Source: Klebsormidium nitens
Lineage: Eukaryota; Streptophyta; Klebsormidiophyceae; Klebsormidiales; Klebsormidiaceae
Reading direction: 5' to 3'
Assembly (NCBI GenBank): GCA_000708835.1
Contig: DF237689.1
Location: 1-38,594, forward strand
DNA length: 38,594 bases
Numbering within the stretch: the first letter of the stretch is position 1; every line of letters starts with the position of its first letter. Shown here in pieces: positions 1-10,131 of the stretch. The notes beneath the pieces are model-generated. The model was not told where the DNA came from. It made no database searches and saw only the letters and a program-made list of their open reading frames with translations. Made by a program: the position numbers and the translations under genes.

Positions 1-523
1 GGCGCAGGGCTGCGCCACGGCGGCCGGGCGCGGCCCGGCCCGCGGTCTGCGTACAGATGTTGACATCAGTAGGATAGTATACGTGGCAGGTCTATCTTCG
101 GTTGCAATGCATGTTGACATTCAGTCGGCATTCATGAGGGGCATAAGGCAGTCCAATTGGCATAGCATAGGTATTTTTCCAAATTTTACGATCTAAGTTG
201 GTGCAGATTTGAAATGGTCTTAGGTCTCGGCATATAGCTTCTGGAATTGTCGCCTCAGATGACGACACAGATCTGAGCAGATTATCTCCAATGCATATGC
301 TTTTCATGCTATTATCCATTCAAGTCTGTAAGTGTGAATATGACACCATCATAAAACTTCAAAGCCGACAGCCAAATTCAATCATACGAGCTGACCACAT
401 TTTGCATACGCCGATGATTCCGAACAACATGCAATAAAAGCGGCGCCACTTTCCTAAGTTCGTCTGGACTCCGGGCTGCCTAGCTTTTGTTGGCCTGTCC
501 CCCTCGTCCGCTTATGATTATGC

Positions 524-563
524 GGCGACAGGGGTCGACTCAACAATCCCGACCCCTGTCGCC
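524..563. repeat. Perfect 14-base inverted repeat with 12-base loop
   Basis: GGCGACAGGGGTCG at 524-537 is followed after 12 bases by its exact reverse complement at 550-563. It lies about 160 bases upstream of the CNNM-like start codon. It could form a strong hairpin in a 5' UTR, be a dimeric protein-binding site, or be a relic of a small inverted-repeat element. The function is unknown. Confidence 0.75.
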
Positions 564-583
564 GTTGTGACTGTAGTCAACTA

Positions 584-597
584 CTGTTGATCAACAG
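584..597. repeat. 14-base perfect palindrome
   Basis: CTGTTGATCAACAG reads the same on both strands. It lies 20 bases after the inverted repeat at 524-563 and about 130 bases upstream of the CNNM-like gene. A dimeric regulator site is possible, but nothing else supports that. Confidence 0.5.
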
Positions 598-723
598 ACT
601 GTAGATTGTCCCTACAGGCCACCAAACTGGCAAAATTTTGAGTTTGTTGGCTTCCGGCCTTCCAAAGTTCCATCCGGTGGCCTCTTTCCACAGAAGGTTC
701 ACAGGCTTGCAGCGCTGTTAACC

Positions 724-3700
724 ATGGCGGAGGACCATGTTGAAGCTGGGTCTTCTACCTTCTACGTCTACCTGGTGGTGATCGCCCTGCTCACGCTCAT
801 GTCAGGTCTCATGAGCGGGCTAACTTTGGGGTAGGTGGTTTGGGTTTGGCATCATGAAGGATCAATTGCATCCTTGCTGAGGCCAGAAAATTTTGAAAGG
901 GGCTTTCCAAAGACTTTGGTTTTGTGCTTCTTTATGATGTGGCCTGAAGGCGCCTTAGGATGAGTTCAGGATTCTTTGGGTTTCTCAATCCTGCAATGCA
1001 AGCTGCGGAAGGTAGCTAATTAGCAGGGCAACTGTAGGAATTCCGCCTGCATATCTGCTCCCCTGCACTAGCAAGCAAAACAATCCTCTCACCAGCTCGA
1101 GTTGCCATGACACTGACCAGGGTAACCAAATTGCGGTGCCACATAACTCCTCTAAAACGAGTTTTGTTCCGAAGGTCGCAAGGTTCTACTCTGGATATGA
1201 ATGCGCTGCCTACAAGGGAGCTCCTTCACAATTTCTGGTTCTTTGTATCTCGGCAGGCTCATGTCCCTGGGGCAAATGGAGCTGGAGGTTTTGAAACGAT
1301 CGGGGACTCCTCGGGAAAGGAAAAATGCAGGTTAGTTTCAATGCTCTACAGTTTCTGCTTTCTGCTTTTAGAACAGCTACATGCAAAATTACTGCTACTG
1401 AATGTATTGACAGCATCATCTCTCCTGGTCAACAGATAGTGCCGTCATCAGCACTTCTCCTCTAAATGCATAAGTGCTCTTCGACGCAACACCGGAAGTG
1501 AGAAACATGTAATAATGTTGAATCAGGGATAGCAGTAGCATCCATCTGATCAAACATGTGAAGATTCTGAAGTCAGTGCATGAGGTCGCTCTATGACTAT
1601 GTACAGAAGTCATGCATCAAGAGTTTGTAGAAGGCTTAGGACCTTCCAATGCAACACCGCAGACTGCTATGGGTGCTAGCGCGGTACCCCTTGCCACGTG
1701 CATCCTCCCTGTGGTCAGCAAGCTGCTCTTTTAAAATCAGCAGCACTACTGTGAATGTCAATGCCACAGCAACACTCATACGATACTGCTTTTAGACACA
1801 TGGTTCGTGTCCCTCTGGCAGCATGACAGAGAGACAAATTAAGTTATAAGTATTCCACCTCGTGCAGCGCGCATCATCCCAATAGTCAGCAACCAGCAAC
1901 AAGAAATTGCACCAGCCTGGTTCTTGTCTCAAGAACCGCATCACATAACTAGAAACTAATCAGAAAGGAGTATTGCCCCCTGGCATCTAGACAGAAGGAC
2001 ATTTCTTTAAAGTGAGCAATCCCCCACTTGCAGCGCGCATCATCCCCATGGTCAGCAACCAGCATTTGCTCCTGGTGACGCTCCTCATCTGCAACGCGGC
2101 GTGCATGGAGACACTGCCTATCTTTCTTGACAAGCTGCTGTCTCCGGTTTTCGCCATTGTCATCTCGGTCACGCTCATCCTCTTCTTTGGCGAGGTGAGG
2201 CCCAAGCCACAGATGAGATGCTAAGGGTCCCCATTTTGTTTGTGCCTTTGTTCGTGAGTGGTTCTCTATGAAGAGAAAGCCTGTTGGGAATGTGAAAGTG
2301 AAACTAGCTGTAATCCTGGTGTTTGGCAGAGTGAGGCCAGGTCTAAGAGCCATTTGCTGCTTGTCTCATTCTGCTGGATGGATGTGCCCTGCGTAATTCT
2401 GCTGTTAGACCAACAACCATGATCCTTCTTTTGACTGGCCAGGTCACTGCAGGTCTGCATTTTCAACTTTGTTCTTACCACTCAATCCCGGGGTTGGAAG
2501 ACATCGCACCAGGCCTCCTCTTGACTGTTTGCTTAGTGCACTGATATAGTTGTCTATATCAGTGGAGCAGTGAGGGAGAAGTTGCTTTTTAGTGCGGCTC
2601 TGCGAGCGAAATTGTGGCCGATGAACAATGGGCAGGGGAGCATTTCAAGACGCCTTTCCGTTGCCACTCTGCCTCTCTCTCTCAGGGATCTGCAACTGCT
2701 TAACAACACCTCTTTTGTTTGTTCCTGCAGATTATTCCCCAGGCAATCTGCTCCCGCTACGGGCTGGCCATTGGCGCGAAGATTTCGTGGTTTGTGTGGA
2801 CCCTCATGGGGCTGTGCTTCGTCATTGCGTGGCCCATCAGCAAGGTAAATGTCCTCTAGCATTGGTCGTTGACAAATATTGGCAAGGTGAAGTCAACTTT
2901 GACTACAAGAGAACCAAGGCACTTGGCACAAAGCCGAGGAAAATATGGGAGAGACGTGCTTTTGAAGACCATCTGGTCTTAACAACTGGAAGACTGTACA
3001 GTACAGTTTGATCAGGCGGCCTCTGGGGCTTCCTTATTATCTCCTTCCTCTCTGCATAGCTTCTTACTGAGACACAGATTCCTGTGTGGCTTTTGCACCA
3101 ACTCTCTTTGGTTGCCAATCGCTGGGCGATGGCAAGTACACCTTTTGTGCAGAGGTTGAGGTTTGTCGATTGATTGGAAGCAGACTAAAGAAGGAAGCTA
3201 CTCAAGAAATTGACCAGATTGTTAAAAGCTTCGAGAATCTCTATAATCTCTTATTAAAGCAGAGCCGCGAGCGCATTGTTCAGGCTGGCAAGTTTCGAGT
3301 CAGTGCGATTTCGATCTAGATGGCAGTTGTTCGACTAAGTGCTGGGCCACCACAAGACGGGTAAAGCCGCGGTTCCTGGTCCTCCTTCCTGTCACCTTCT
3401 TCACGTTCTTTTTCTCCCTATTTGCGATGTCCGGCGAGTTCTGTGCAGTTGCTGGACTATTTGTTGGGCCACAACAAGACGGGCCTGATGCTCTGCAACC
3501 AGCTCAAGGCTCTCGCCAAAGGCGCTCGCCACCTCCTAACCTCCCCTTCTTCTTTCTTTTTGGTTTCTTATCCTCTGACGCTCCTTGTGCAGTTTTTGGA
3601 ATCTTCTGACGTTCCTTGTGCAGTTGCTGGACTACTTGCTGGGCCACGACAAGACGGGCCTGATGCCCCGCAACCAGCTCAAGGCGCTCGCCACATCCTA

Positions 3701-6700
3701 ACCTCCCCTTCTTTCTTCTTTTTGGTTTCTTATCCTCTGACGTTCCTTGTGCAGTTGCTGGACTACTTGCTGGGCCACGACAAGACAGGGCTAATGCGTG
3801 CCACCAGATGAAGGGGCGCTTCTTTTGCTCTCCGCACTTTCTACTCTTGACCACAACTACTCTTGGTCTCTAGTTTTGTGTTCAATATCCGGCGGACTTC
3901 GTGCAGTTGTTGGATTACTTGCTGGGCCACGACAAGACGGGCCTGATGCGCCGCAACCAGCTCAAGGCCCTCGTGTCGATCCACAACCAGGACGCGGGCC
4001 AGGGGGGCGAGCTCACAACCGACGAGACCACCATCATTTCGGGCGCCCTGGAGCTGGCTGGCAAGGTGCGCCGATCGGACTGAGTCGTTTCATACTTTAC
4101 GCTTCGAAGAGGCCTGTTTGGTTTCGCGCTAATTGTCTAAGAAAGAAGTCGTCTTCAGGTTTGTCTAGAAAGAAGTCGGCTTCTGAATGAACGCTTCGCC
4201 GAACATGCTTGGTTCCACTTTAGTGGACTGAAATTTCGAAGTCGGCGGCGAATCGGGCGATCGATCGGACATGTTTGAGTCAACATAAGTAGAATTGGGA
4301 GAAAGGAGGTCGGCTTTTGGTAAGACGTTTTTTAAGGAACCCTCCGACGTTCCACACTCGTGGGACTGCAGGAATGAAAGTCAATCCTTCCGTAAACTAT
4401 TTTTTTTGACACACTGACGTGGCTGCCGTCGGATGCTCAGAAGATGCTCTATATATTCAAGACCCTGCGCTTTGGAGACTTTGTCCTTCTGATGCAGTTT
4501 GTGGTCGAAGAAACCCGGAATTGTGCACAAAAACAAGCGTTTTTGGGGTCAGGACGATTGTCTATAGTGTTTCTTGAAGGATTGAGAAAAGCGAAGCTTT
4601 GTTTCGGTATATGGACGTTCCGCTGCTCCAAGTCTCCACGATCTGGAGTAGTGGACAATTTTGAAATTTTGAAGGTCTGAATTGGCAGAGTGCATGGAGG
4701 GCCGAAAGCCGCCCGAATGCGTTCCGCTACTCCGACTCTCGACGATCTGGAATAGAGGACGATCAGGAAACCATGCAAAACCTCTCCATTATTGTTACAT
4801 TCGAATGTCCTTCTACTTCTCCCGCAGACGGCGGGTGAGGCGATGACGCCCATTGAGTCGACGTATGCGCTGGACCTGCAGTCGCACCTGGACTGGGACA
4901 CCATGTTCAAGATCCAGTCCACGGGGCACAGCCGCATCCCCGTTTACTCGGGTTCGCCAACCAACATCATTGGCATCCTGCTGGTGGGTATCTCAAGAGA
5001 TTGCGTCCGCTAAGTGTTCTTGTTACCTTTTTCGACGGCTGGTTTCGCAGAGTCCAGTTCAAGCATGCGGTCAGCTCTTCTCTATGCGAAAGCAAAGCGA
5101 AGCGCAGCTGAGTGAGTTTTTATCCTTCGCTCGTTGATTGATACTTCGCTATCTTGATGAGCAGACATGCGACCACTATTTTTCTTTTTCTCGGTTTCTG
5201 AGCTCTGCTAAGTGTCGCTCACAGGCTGTACAACATCTGCTTGCTCAGATGCTGAGAGCTGACCTCACTATGCTCTTATCTGCTGCAAAGTGAACATGCG
5301 TCCGTGCTTCTCGAGAACCTAATTGCAGATTGCTGGGGCTTTCTGCTTCGGTTTGTTCCTCGACATCACTCGTCATGAGTTCTTGCCTTTATCGTAGGTG
5401 GTCCCATCACCAAACGCAGAACCACCAATCCTTCTGAAAATCGGCGACTTTCAATTTAGCGCCTGTCAAGTGCGCATTTTAAGAACGAATATTGCTTGGC
5501 ATGCCGTTCCCTATTTAAGACTTCTGCTCCTGAGTCCAGGCCCCTTCTTGATGTCTTCTAACTTGCGCAAGTTGAACCCCCTTCCCGCAGACGAAGAATC
5601 TGCTGACGGTGCGCCCTGAGGAGAAGACCCCCCTCTACAAGCTGCCCATTCGGCGCATCCCGCGCGTGACTGAGAGCATGCCGCTCTTCGACCTCCTCAA
5701 CGAGTTCCAAAAGGGTCATTCGCACATGGCCATCGTCGTGCGGTGAGAAGGCCCGTCCCAAAGCGTTTAGTCTTCTCAACTGTCGTCCAATAAGTCCTGG
5801 TGTAAGTTTGTCCGCTTCCGACAGGTTCTGGCTGGGCACACGCCGCATTCGACTTCCTCGACGAGTTTCAAAAGGGCATTTCCACATGGCAAAAGTGCTA
5901 GGATTTGTGACCCTTGAGTGTGTCCAGCCAGCTGGTTTTGCTTTTTGTATCATGTGCGTCTGCTTCGTTGGATGCTGGCCGAGAGCCTGCCGCTCTGTGA
6001 CCTCCTGAGCGCGTTCTAAAAGCCGTTTAGACATGGTCATCAGTGTTGGCTGACGGACGCTCGTTCATGTTCGCGCACGCGTGTGTCCGAAATAGTCCGC
6101 ACGGACCTTGTGGGAGTCCCAATGGGATTCAAAGCTTGTATGCTGTCGTCGATTTCCGCGTGCATTACCATGCCAACAGGTGCGCGGACGCACTCCCCGG
6201 TTGCAGGGGAGGACTCTCTTTCAGTGCCACTCTTCACGCTTGCGTTTACTCGTGGTTTCAACTCCTGGGATCTTCTTTTACAAGTTTCTTCCTTTTTGCA
6301 CAGGCATCGTGACAACACCGTCCCGCGCATGGCCCCCAAGTCCACCGCCAACTCCTACATCCGCAGCCACAGCATGAACCACGTGGCAGCCGCTCCGAAC
6401 GCCCCGGTCGCCCTCGACCCTTCTTCCCCGCCCGTCAAGCGACCTCCCCCGTTGGACGCGGCCGGAAACAGGCTCTCGGTCCGAGTCCCCAGTTCGGACA
6501 GTCCGAAGTCCGCCGAGCTCACGCGGAAGAACAGTTATAAGAGCGTGGAAGTTCTGGACGTGACCCGGTTGGTGCCCGGGGGAAAGATTAGTGTCGAAAA
6601 CGGCGACCGGGAGAGTCAACCGGGGTTGGATCCGCTGCCCGAGGACCAGAAGTGCCGCCCAGGAAGCTCCAACCAGTCAAGTCGAACGTCGCGATGGCGG

Positions 6701-8299
6701 GGATTCTGGGCCCGCTGCTCGGCCCGGGTTTGGAGGGTTTGACGGAGGCGCAGCGCGCGGCGCTCCCGCCGCAAGAACCGGGGACCGAGGCGGCGGTCCT
6801 CAACACGCCGCCGATAACCGTTGCTCAGGCCGTAAGTAACTCTCCGGGGGCTCTGGAGTCGGGCGTTATTCACCCCCCCGGGGCAGCGATTGGGAGCGTG
6901 GGGGATCCCTCTGTAGAAGGGAGCGGAAAGAGTCGGCACGGGGCGAAGCGGTGGAATCACAACACGCAGAGGATCGAGGACTTGGACGGAGAGCTTGCGA
7001 TGTGGGCTGCACGGGACGAGGAAGTGGTTGGGATTATCACGCTGGAGGACGTGATTGAGGAGCTGCTGCAAGAGGAGATTATCGACGAGACGGACGAGTT
7101 TGTGGACGTTGCCAACCAGTGAGTAATTATATTGCGCATTTCTCTCTGGGCGTCCTTATCGTTTCTTAGCAACCACGAATAGATACGAGTGCCGTACAGT
7201 TCGTATGAGCAGTTGCTTGCAGACTGGGTGTTGATGACGTTGAAGAGCTTGTGAAGGAGCAATCCGAAAGCGTGACTTCAGGTTTCGACTGATCTGAAGT
7301 GTCCGGCAACTCTTGTGAAGCTCTCCGAATGTGTCCGGAGTGACCGTAGGTCACTACATGGTGTCTGCTATAATCCTGGTACTCGCTCAGAACTTGGGCG
7401 GAGTCATGATTTTACTGATGGCAATCTTTATTCCAACGCACGGATCTGACCAACGCGGTTGATTTCTCGTAGCTTGTGAGTCGTCCTCTTCTTTCTCAAC
7501 GCTGTGAACAAGCTCGGTTGCTTAAAGCGGGCATAAGAAATACTTTGTCACTTTCCTATCGGTGCCGTTTTAAAGTCTGCTAGTGCTTGCGCATCCCGCT
7601 TGTTACAAACGGCCCTCGAAACGCCAAATGTCAGTACTCCAAAGGTTGCTTTTCGAGTAGCGTTTGGCCTTCGCTTGCAGGATCCGCGTGACCCGTACGG
7701 CGATGGCGAAGCACCCGATTGGCGCGGTGCGAAAACTCATGCGGCCTTCGTCGCCCTCACGCGAGGTAACTTTTGCTTAAGGCCGTTAGCTTGGTCGCAT
7801 CTCGTTCACGATGGTTTGGTTCTTCGTGTCAGTCTGGACTAGACCGCAGCATAGATCAGTGCATGTAACCTCGCATCTGCTCTGCCCTAATAGCAAGGCT
7901 GCAAATGTTCTTTCCTCAAAAAAAATTGTGGGGCACTGGAGTACCCTGGTCTTAAACAGAGGATCCGCAGCACTCCGAAGATTGACACTCAAACACGCTT
8001 TCAGGCCCCAACACATGCATGCGCTTGCTATTATACAGCGTTTCTCTTGGGCTAGGGCGAATCCCCTTTGCTGTGCGTCGAAACTCTTGTGAAACAGGGC
8101 TCTAATCTCGCTCGAAAATGTCGCTCCTGCGAAGTGTCTGCTGTTTGCTACTTCGCTCGCCTTCCTTACAGCTTGCTTTGCGGTTTCTAAAAGAGTCTCG
8201 TAACTCTTTTCCTGGCAGACGGACAGCCCATCAAGAGTTGACTCCACTCCGCTCAGTCAAGGGGATCCCTCCCATGTTGCCCTGAATATTGATTCTTGA
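724..8299 (+). CDS. DUF21/CNNM transmembrane protein with CBS pair (plant CBSDUF/MGR type)
   Basis: Ten exons: 724-830, 1257-1330, 2034-2194, 2731-2844, 3907-4065, 4828-4983, 5591-5742, 6304-7118, 7681-7765, 8219-8299, all with GT and AG borders and matching phases. About 634 residues are predicted. Exons 1-5 encode the DUF21 membrane domain: [20 protein letters not shown], the segment [20 protein letters not shown], then [19 protein letters not shown] and [20 protein letters not shown]. Exons 6-7 carry the first CBS motif and the start of the second ([33 protein letters not shown]). Exon 8 adds a roughly 200-residue low-complexity insert before the conserved [20 protein letters not shown]. 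By family, these proteins are CNNM/CorC relatives; plant members (MGR) move Mg2+ at the tonoplast, plasma membrane or chloroplast. Oddity: the summed exons give 1904 bases, one short of a multiple of three. Exon 8 must change frame between 6592 and 6742, so there is a 1-base lesion, a sequence error, or an unseen mini-intron. Confidence 0.9.
1864..1900 (+). repeat. Degenerate copy of the start of exon 3 inside intron 2
   Basis: The sequence from 1864 (TGCAGCGCGCATCATCCC...) matches the acceptor and first bases of real exon 3 at 2030-2067 with about two mismatches. The preceding ~50 bases also align loosely with the pyrimidine-rich end of intron 2, so the copied unit spans the acceptor. A weaker third match lies near 1694-1722 (GTGGTCAGCAAG). 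Confidence 0.75.
3323..3361 (+). repeat. Degraded copy of the start of exon 5 in intron 4 (copy 0)
   Basis: CAGTTGTTCGACTAAGTGCT followed by GGGCCACCACAAGACGGG matches the real exon 5 acceptor and [12 protein letters not shown] codons at 3904-3942. It has a few substitutions, one creating TAA in the exon frame. It is the most diverged of the tandem series. Confidence 0.7.
3446..3526 (+). repeat. Copy 1 of CNNM exon 5 acceptor and 5' part
   Basis: An AG acceptor ends at 3448, followed by bases coding [22 protein letters not shown]. It matches real exon 5 for about 75 bases and stops matching just after CTCAAGGCTCTCG, where the real exon goes on to VSIHNQ. No donor is copied. The frame stays open from here through the later copies to a stop at 3811. 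Confidence 0.85.
3590..3607 (+). repeat. Truncated copy 2 of the exon 5 acceptor
   Basis: The upstream repeat (GGTTTCTTATCCTCTGACG) and a GTGCAG acceptor recur here, but only the first few exon-like bases (TTTTTGGA) remain before the next unit begins. This is a partly deleted member of the series. Confidence 0.6.
3621..3691 (+). repeat. Copy 3 of CNNM exon 5 acceptor and 5' part
   Basis: The AG acceptor ends at 3623 and the copy codes [20 protein letters not shown] then ALA. It is nearly identical to the real exon over this span, then runs into a repeated intron tract (CCTAACCTCCCCTTCTT). The block including the tract before the next acceptor is about 131 bases long. Confidence 0.88.
3752..3812 (+). 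repeat. Copy 4 of CNNM exon 5 acceptor and 5' part
   Basis: The AG acceptor ends at 3754 and the copy codes [18 protein letters not shown] followed by a stop at 3809-3811. It lies 152 bases before the real exon 5. A small deletion breaks the NQLK part. It is not a usable replacement exon. Confidence 0.85.
4134..4183. repeat. Short tandem repeat in intron 5 of the CNNM-like gene
   Basis: TGTCTAAGAAAGAAGTCGTC (from 4134) is followed by TGTCTAGAAAGAAGTCGGC (from 4162). This is another short local duplication in the same gene. Confidence 0.6.
4620..4763. repeat. Diverged direct repeat in intron 5 of the CNNM-like gene
   Basis: A ~40-base block around CACGATCTGGAGTAGTGGAC (4620-4659) recurs as CGACGATCTGGAATAGAGGA (4724-4763), about 105 bases later. 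Non-coding. Confidence 0.55.
5830..5893 (+). repeat. Degenerate copy A of the end of exon 7 in intron 7
   Basis: The block around CGACTTCCTCGACGAGTTTC then AAAAGGGCATTTCCACATGGC matches the exon 7 bases coding [15 protein letters not shown] (about 5685-5730), with substitutions and indels. The donor is not preserved. Confidence 0.75.
5975..6053 (+). repeat. Degenerate copy B of the end of exon 7 in intron 7
   Basis: GAGAGCCTGCCGCTCTGTGA then CCTCCTGAGCGCGTTCTAAA and ACATGGTCATC align with exon 7 ([23 protein letters not shown]). The original donor GCGGTGAG has become GGCTGACGG. An in-frame TAA replaces the CAA of FQK. Confidence 0.75.
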
Positions 8300-9207
8300 C
8301 GGCAGAAGTGGTGCAACCAGTTAGAAAGTAGGACATTAATCTCAGGGTTTCCAGGACGCATGGTCCGCGTACTGGCCTTGTGAGCTTATTGCCGTAGGAT
8401 ACTAGTGAGTAGCTAGAGACAGAATTGGTTTCCTGTGACATCGCATGTTGAGTTGTAGATTGACAATGTTCACGCCGCTGCAAGGCGGCTGGTGTCTCTG
8501 CATGAGACTTGAATCAGGTACGAGGTAGAAAGGAGTTACTCACTTACAGCTTTCAGTGAGTTGCGTACACATACGCTTAACGATCACATTTGGACGGCAC
8601 GCATCACTTATAGTACCATCTTTGATTCCGCAAGATGAGATTCCTGGCGGCTGCTGCTTGCCTCATGCCCGGCATGTAGATGCACGGCCGCGCCGCCTGC
8701 CTGCCCGTATTAGTGACTGGTCCAGACCATGGGTTTGCATGCAGTTAGATAGATGTTAACCATACAATCAATCAAGCCCAAAAGTCGGACCGCGCGTTTA
8801 AGCCATGTACTTAGTCTATCTGTTAATTTTGTGCTTAGTGCAAGGCCCGCGATCAAGACGCATCCTGCGCCAGTACACGCACACGTGCATGCGGGGCCAG
8901 AGGCATATCACATGTGGATATACTCCCTTTGAATCATGGATACGCTGCACCGCCGCGCTGCATGAAAACTACCAATGGAGTTTTTAGCGGATAGTGCAGG
9001 CTCTGGCTAGCTTAGAGTTCTTGCGGCACCCGATGCTATCGTTATACTGAAGACGCCAACGACTTCTACAACATTGAGCCTCGGCTCCAGCGCACTCCAA
9101 TCCACGGCCCAAGAAGGCCAACAGGCACCCTTTTCCTTCCCTTGGACCCCGCCAGCTTCCCATACTCTTAGCCTCTCAGTCTGCTTGGCTCCTGGCAAAC
9201 GACACGG
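8300..9207. other. Intergenic between CNNM-like gene and first F-box gene
   Basis: This is the convergent 3' space of a + strand and a - strand gene. It probably holds both 3' UTRs and polyadenylation sites. I see no further coding signal; the short open frames have no family resemblance. Confidence 0.5.
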
Positions 9208-10131
9208 TCACATAGATGGCATAAGATGCAAAATTCTGGAGTCATCCGGGGTGGAAGACGGCTGGACCTTCAGTTGGAGGGTACCGCCAAGGTGCAAAGC
9301 CTCGTCTCGCCAATCATCTCCTGGGTCCGGGTCTATAAGGCCGTCGAGAGCCCCACTCCGGAACCGTGTGACGGGCAAAGTGCCGTGGGCGTGATCTCGC
9401 GCTTCTAGTTCGAAGAGCTCCAAGCTCAAGGCACCGCAAATGCAGCCGGGCCTTACACCTTGCTCGTTGCTATGAATATTATGATGGTGTTTATCATGCT
9501 GTAAGTCGGGCGTGCAGCGCTGTTCCCTTGCCTGCACTACTGGCTTCTTGAAGAGCTCAATGGAGTAGACTGGCTGCAGCTCAAGTCCTAGCATCCTTAG
9601 GCAATGCTCCTGAAAGACTCGCCCCCGAAACTCGTAGACATCGCTTTTCCTCAAGGATGTGCCAGCATCGTCTGATTGGATGCTCCATAAGTGAAGGCTT
9701 CCTTGCAGTCTGACTAGGATCAGGAACCGTCTGCCTAGCACAGCTCTCAAACTTGCATCCTCCGTACTGACAGCTTCTCCGTCCACACCCTTCCATTCAA
9801 ATATGCCCCTCGGATGGCTACATTCAAGGCGACTATATGCATCAGCCGCCTTCTGCGCGGCATACTGCGCCGCCACTAGCTGTCTGTAGCCGCCTAGGGA
9901 TAATTGGATCAGTGCATCCAGCTTCGCGCTCTGTTCTTGACACTTCTGTTTGTCAGAGCCTTTGATCCTTGAGCCATGGAACACATCCTTCCAGATTTCA
10001 GCTCTGGTCACGTCTCGGTGGAGGGCCTTGTTGGCGCAGGCTGCGTGCAGCAGGGAGGGCAGGTCTTCGACTGCCAGCTTGTGAAAGATTATCAGCAGGA
10101 TTTCAGTTGGAAGATTCTCCATGGCAGCCAT
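9208..10131 (-). CDS. F-box protein, intact, subfamily 1
   Basis: A single open frame of 307 residues starts at ATG (complement of 10129-10131) and ends with TGA at 9208-9210. The N-terminus is an F-box (residues ~4-48: MENLPTEILLIIFHKLAVED, SLLHAACANKALH, IWKDVF). F-box proteins bind SKP1 and bring substrates to SCF ubiquitin ligases. The rest has no known repeat such as Kelch or LRR. It has motifs shared with the local paralogues: EQSAKLDA, LGGYRQLVAAQ, RRFLILVRLQGSLHLWS, GCICGALSLELFELEARD. It is divergent from the frameshifted paralogue at 10419, with 287 bases between the starts. It is the only copy in the cluster with no visible lesion. Confidence 0.85.
   Translation of the reverse strand: MAAMENLPTEILLIIFHKLAVEDLPSLLHAACANKALHRDVTRAEIWKDVFHGSRIKGSDKQKCQEQSAKLDALIQLSLGGYRQLVAAQYAAQKAADAYSRLECSHPRGIFEWKGVDGEAVSTEDASLRAVLGRRFLILVRLQGSLHLWSIQSDDAGTSLRKSDVYEFRGRVFQEHCLRMLGLELQPVYSIELFKKPVVQAREQRCTPDLQHDKHHHNIHSNEQGVRPGCICGALSLELFELEARDHAHGTLPVTRFRSGALDGLIDPDPGDDWRDEALHLGGTLQLKVQPSSTPDDSRILHLMPSM

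Larger units (their letters stand above)
1..723. promoter_or_regulatory. 5' flank of the CNNM-like gene, putative promoter
   Basis: No supported gene lies here. The first 50 bases are extremely GC-rich, then the sequence becomes AT-richer. The stretch just upstream of the start codon at 724 is the likely promoter and 5' UTR. It holds a perfect inverted repeat (524-563) and a 14-base palindrome (584-597), listed separately. The start is set by an ACCATGG context at 721-727. No clear TATA box was identified. Confidence 0.4.

Noticed and set aside
1949-2353. 134-residue - strand open frame
   Set aside because: It is the antisense shadow of CNNM exon 3 and its introns.
3086-3319. 77-residue open frame with helical character in CNNM intron 4
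   Set aside because: It lies between well-supported exons 4 and 5, has no family resemblance, and including it would not help the DUF21 domain.
3446-3812. Exon 5 copies as mutually exclusive alternative exons
   Set aside because: None has a donor site at the right place and all lack the VSIHNQ...[16 protein letters not shown] part, so they cannot replace the real exon.
7766-7780. Exon 9 of the CNNM-like gene as the last exon, ending at TAA 7778
   Set aside because: A good donor (GTAACT at 7766) and a later acceptor (ending at 8218) give a further in-phase exon with a stop at 8297. Read-through remains possible as an isoform.
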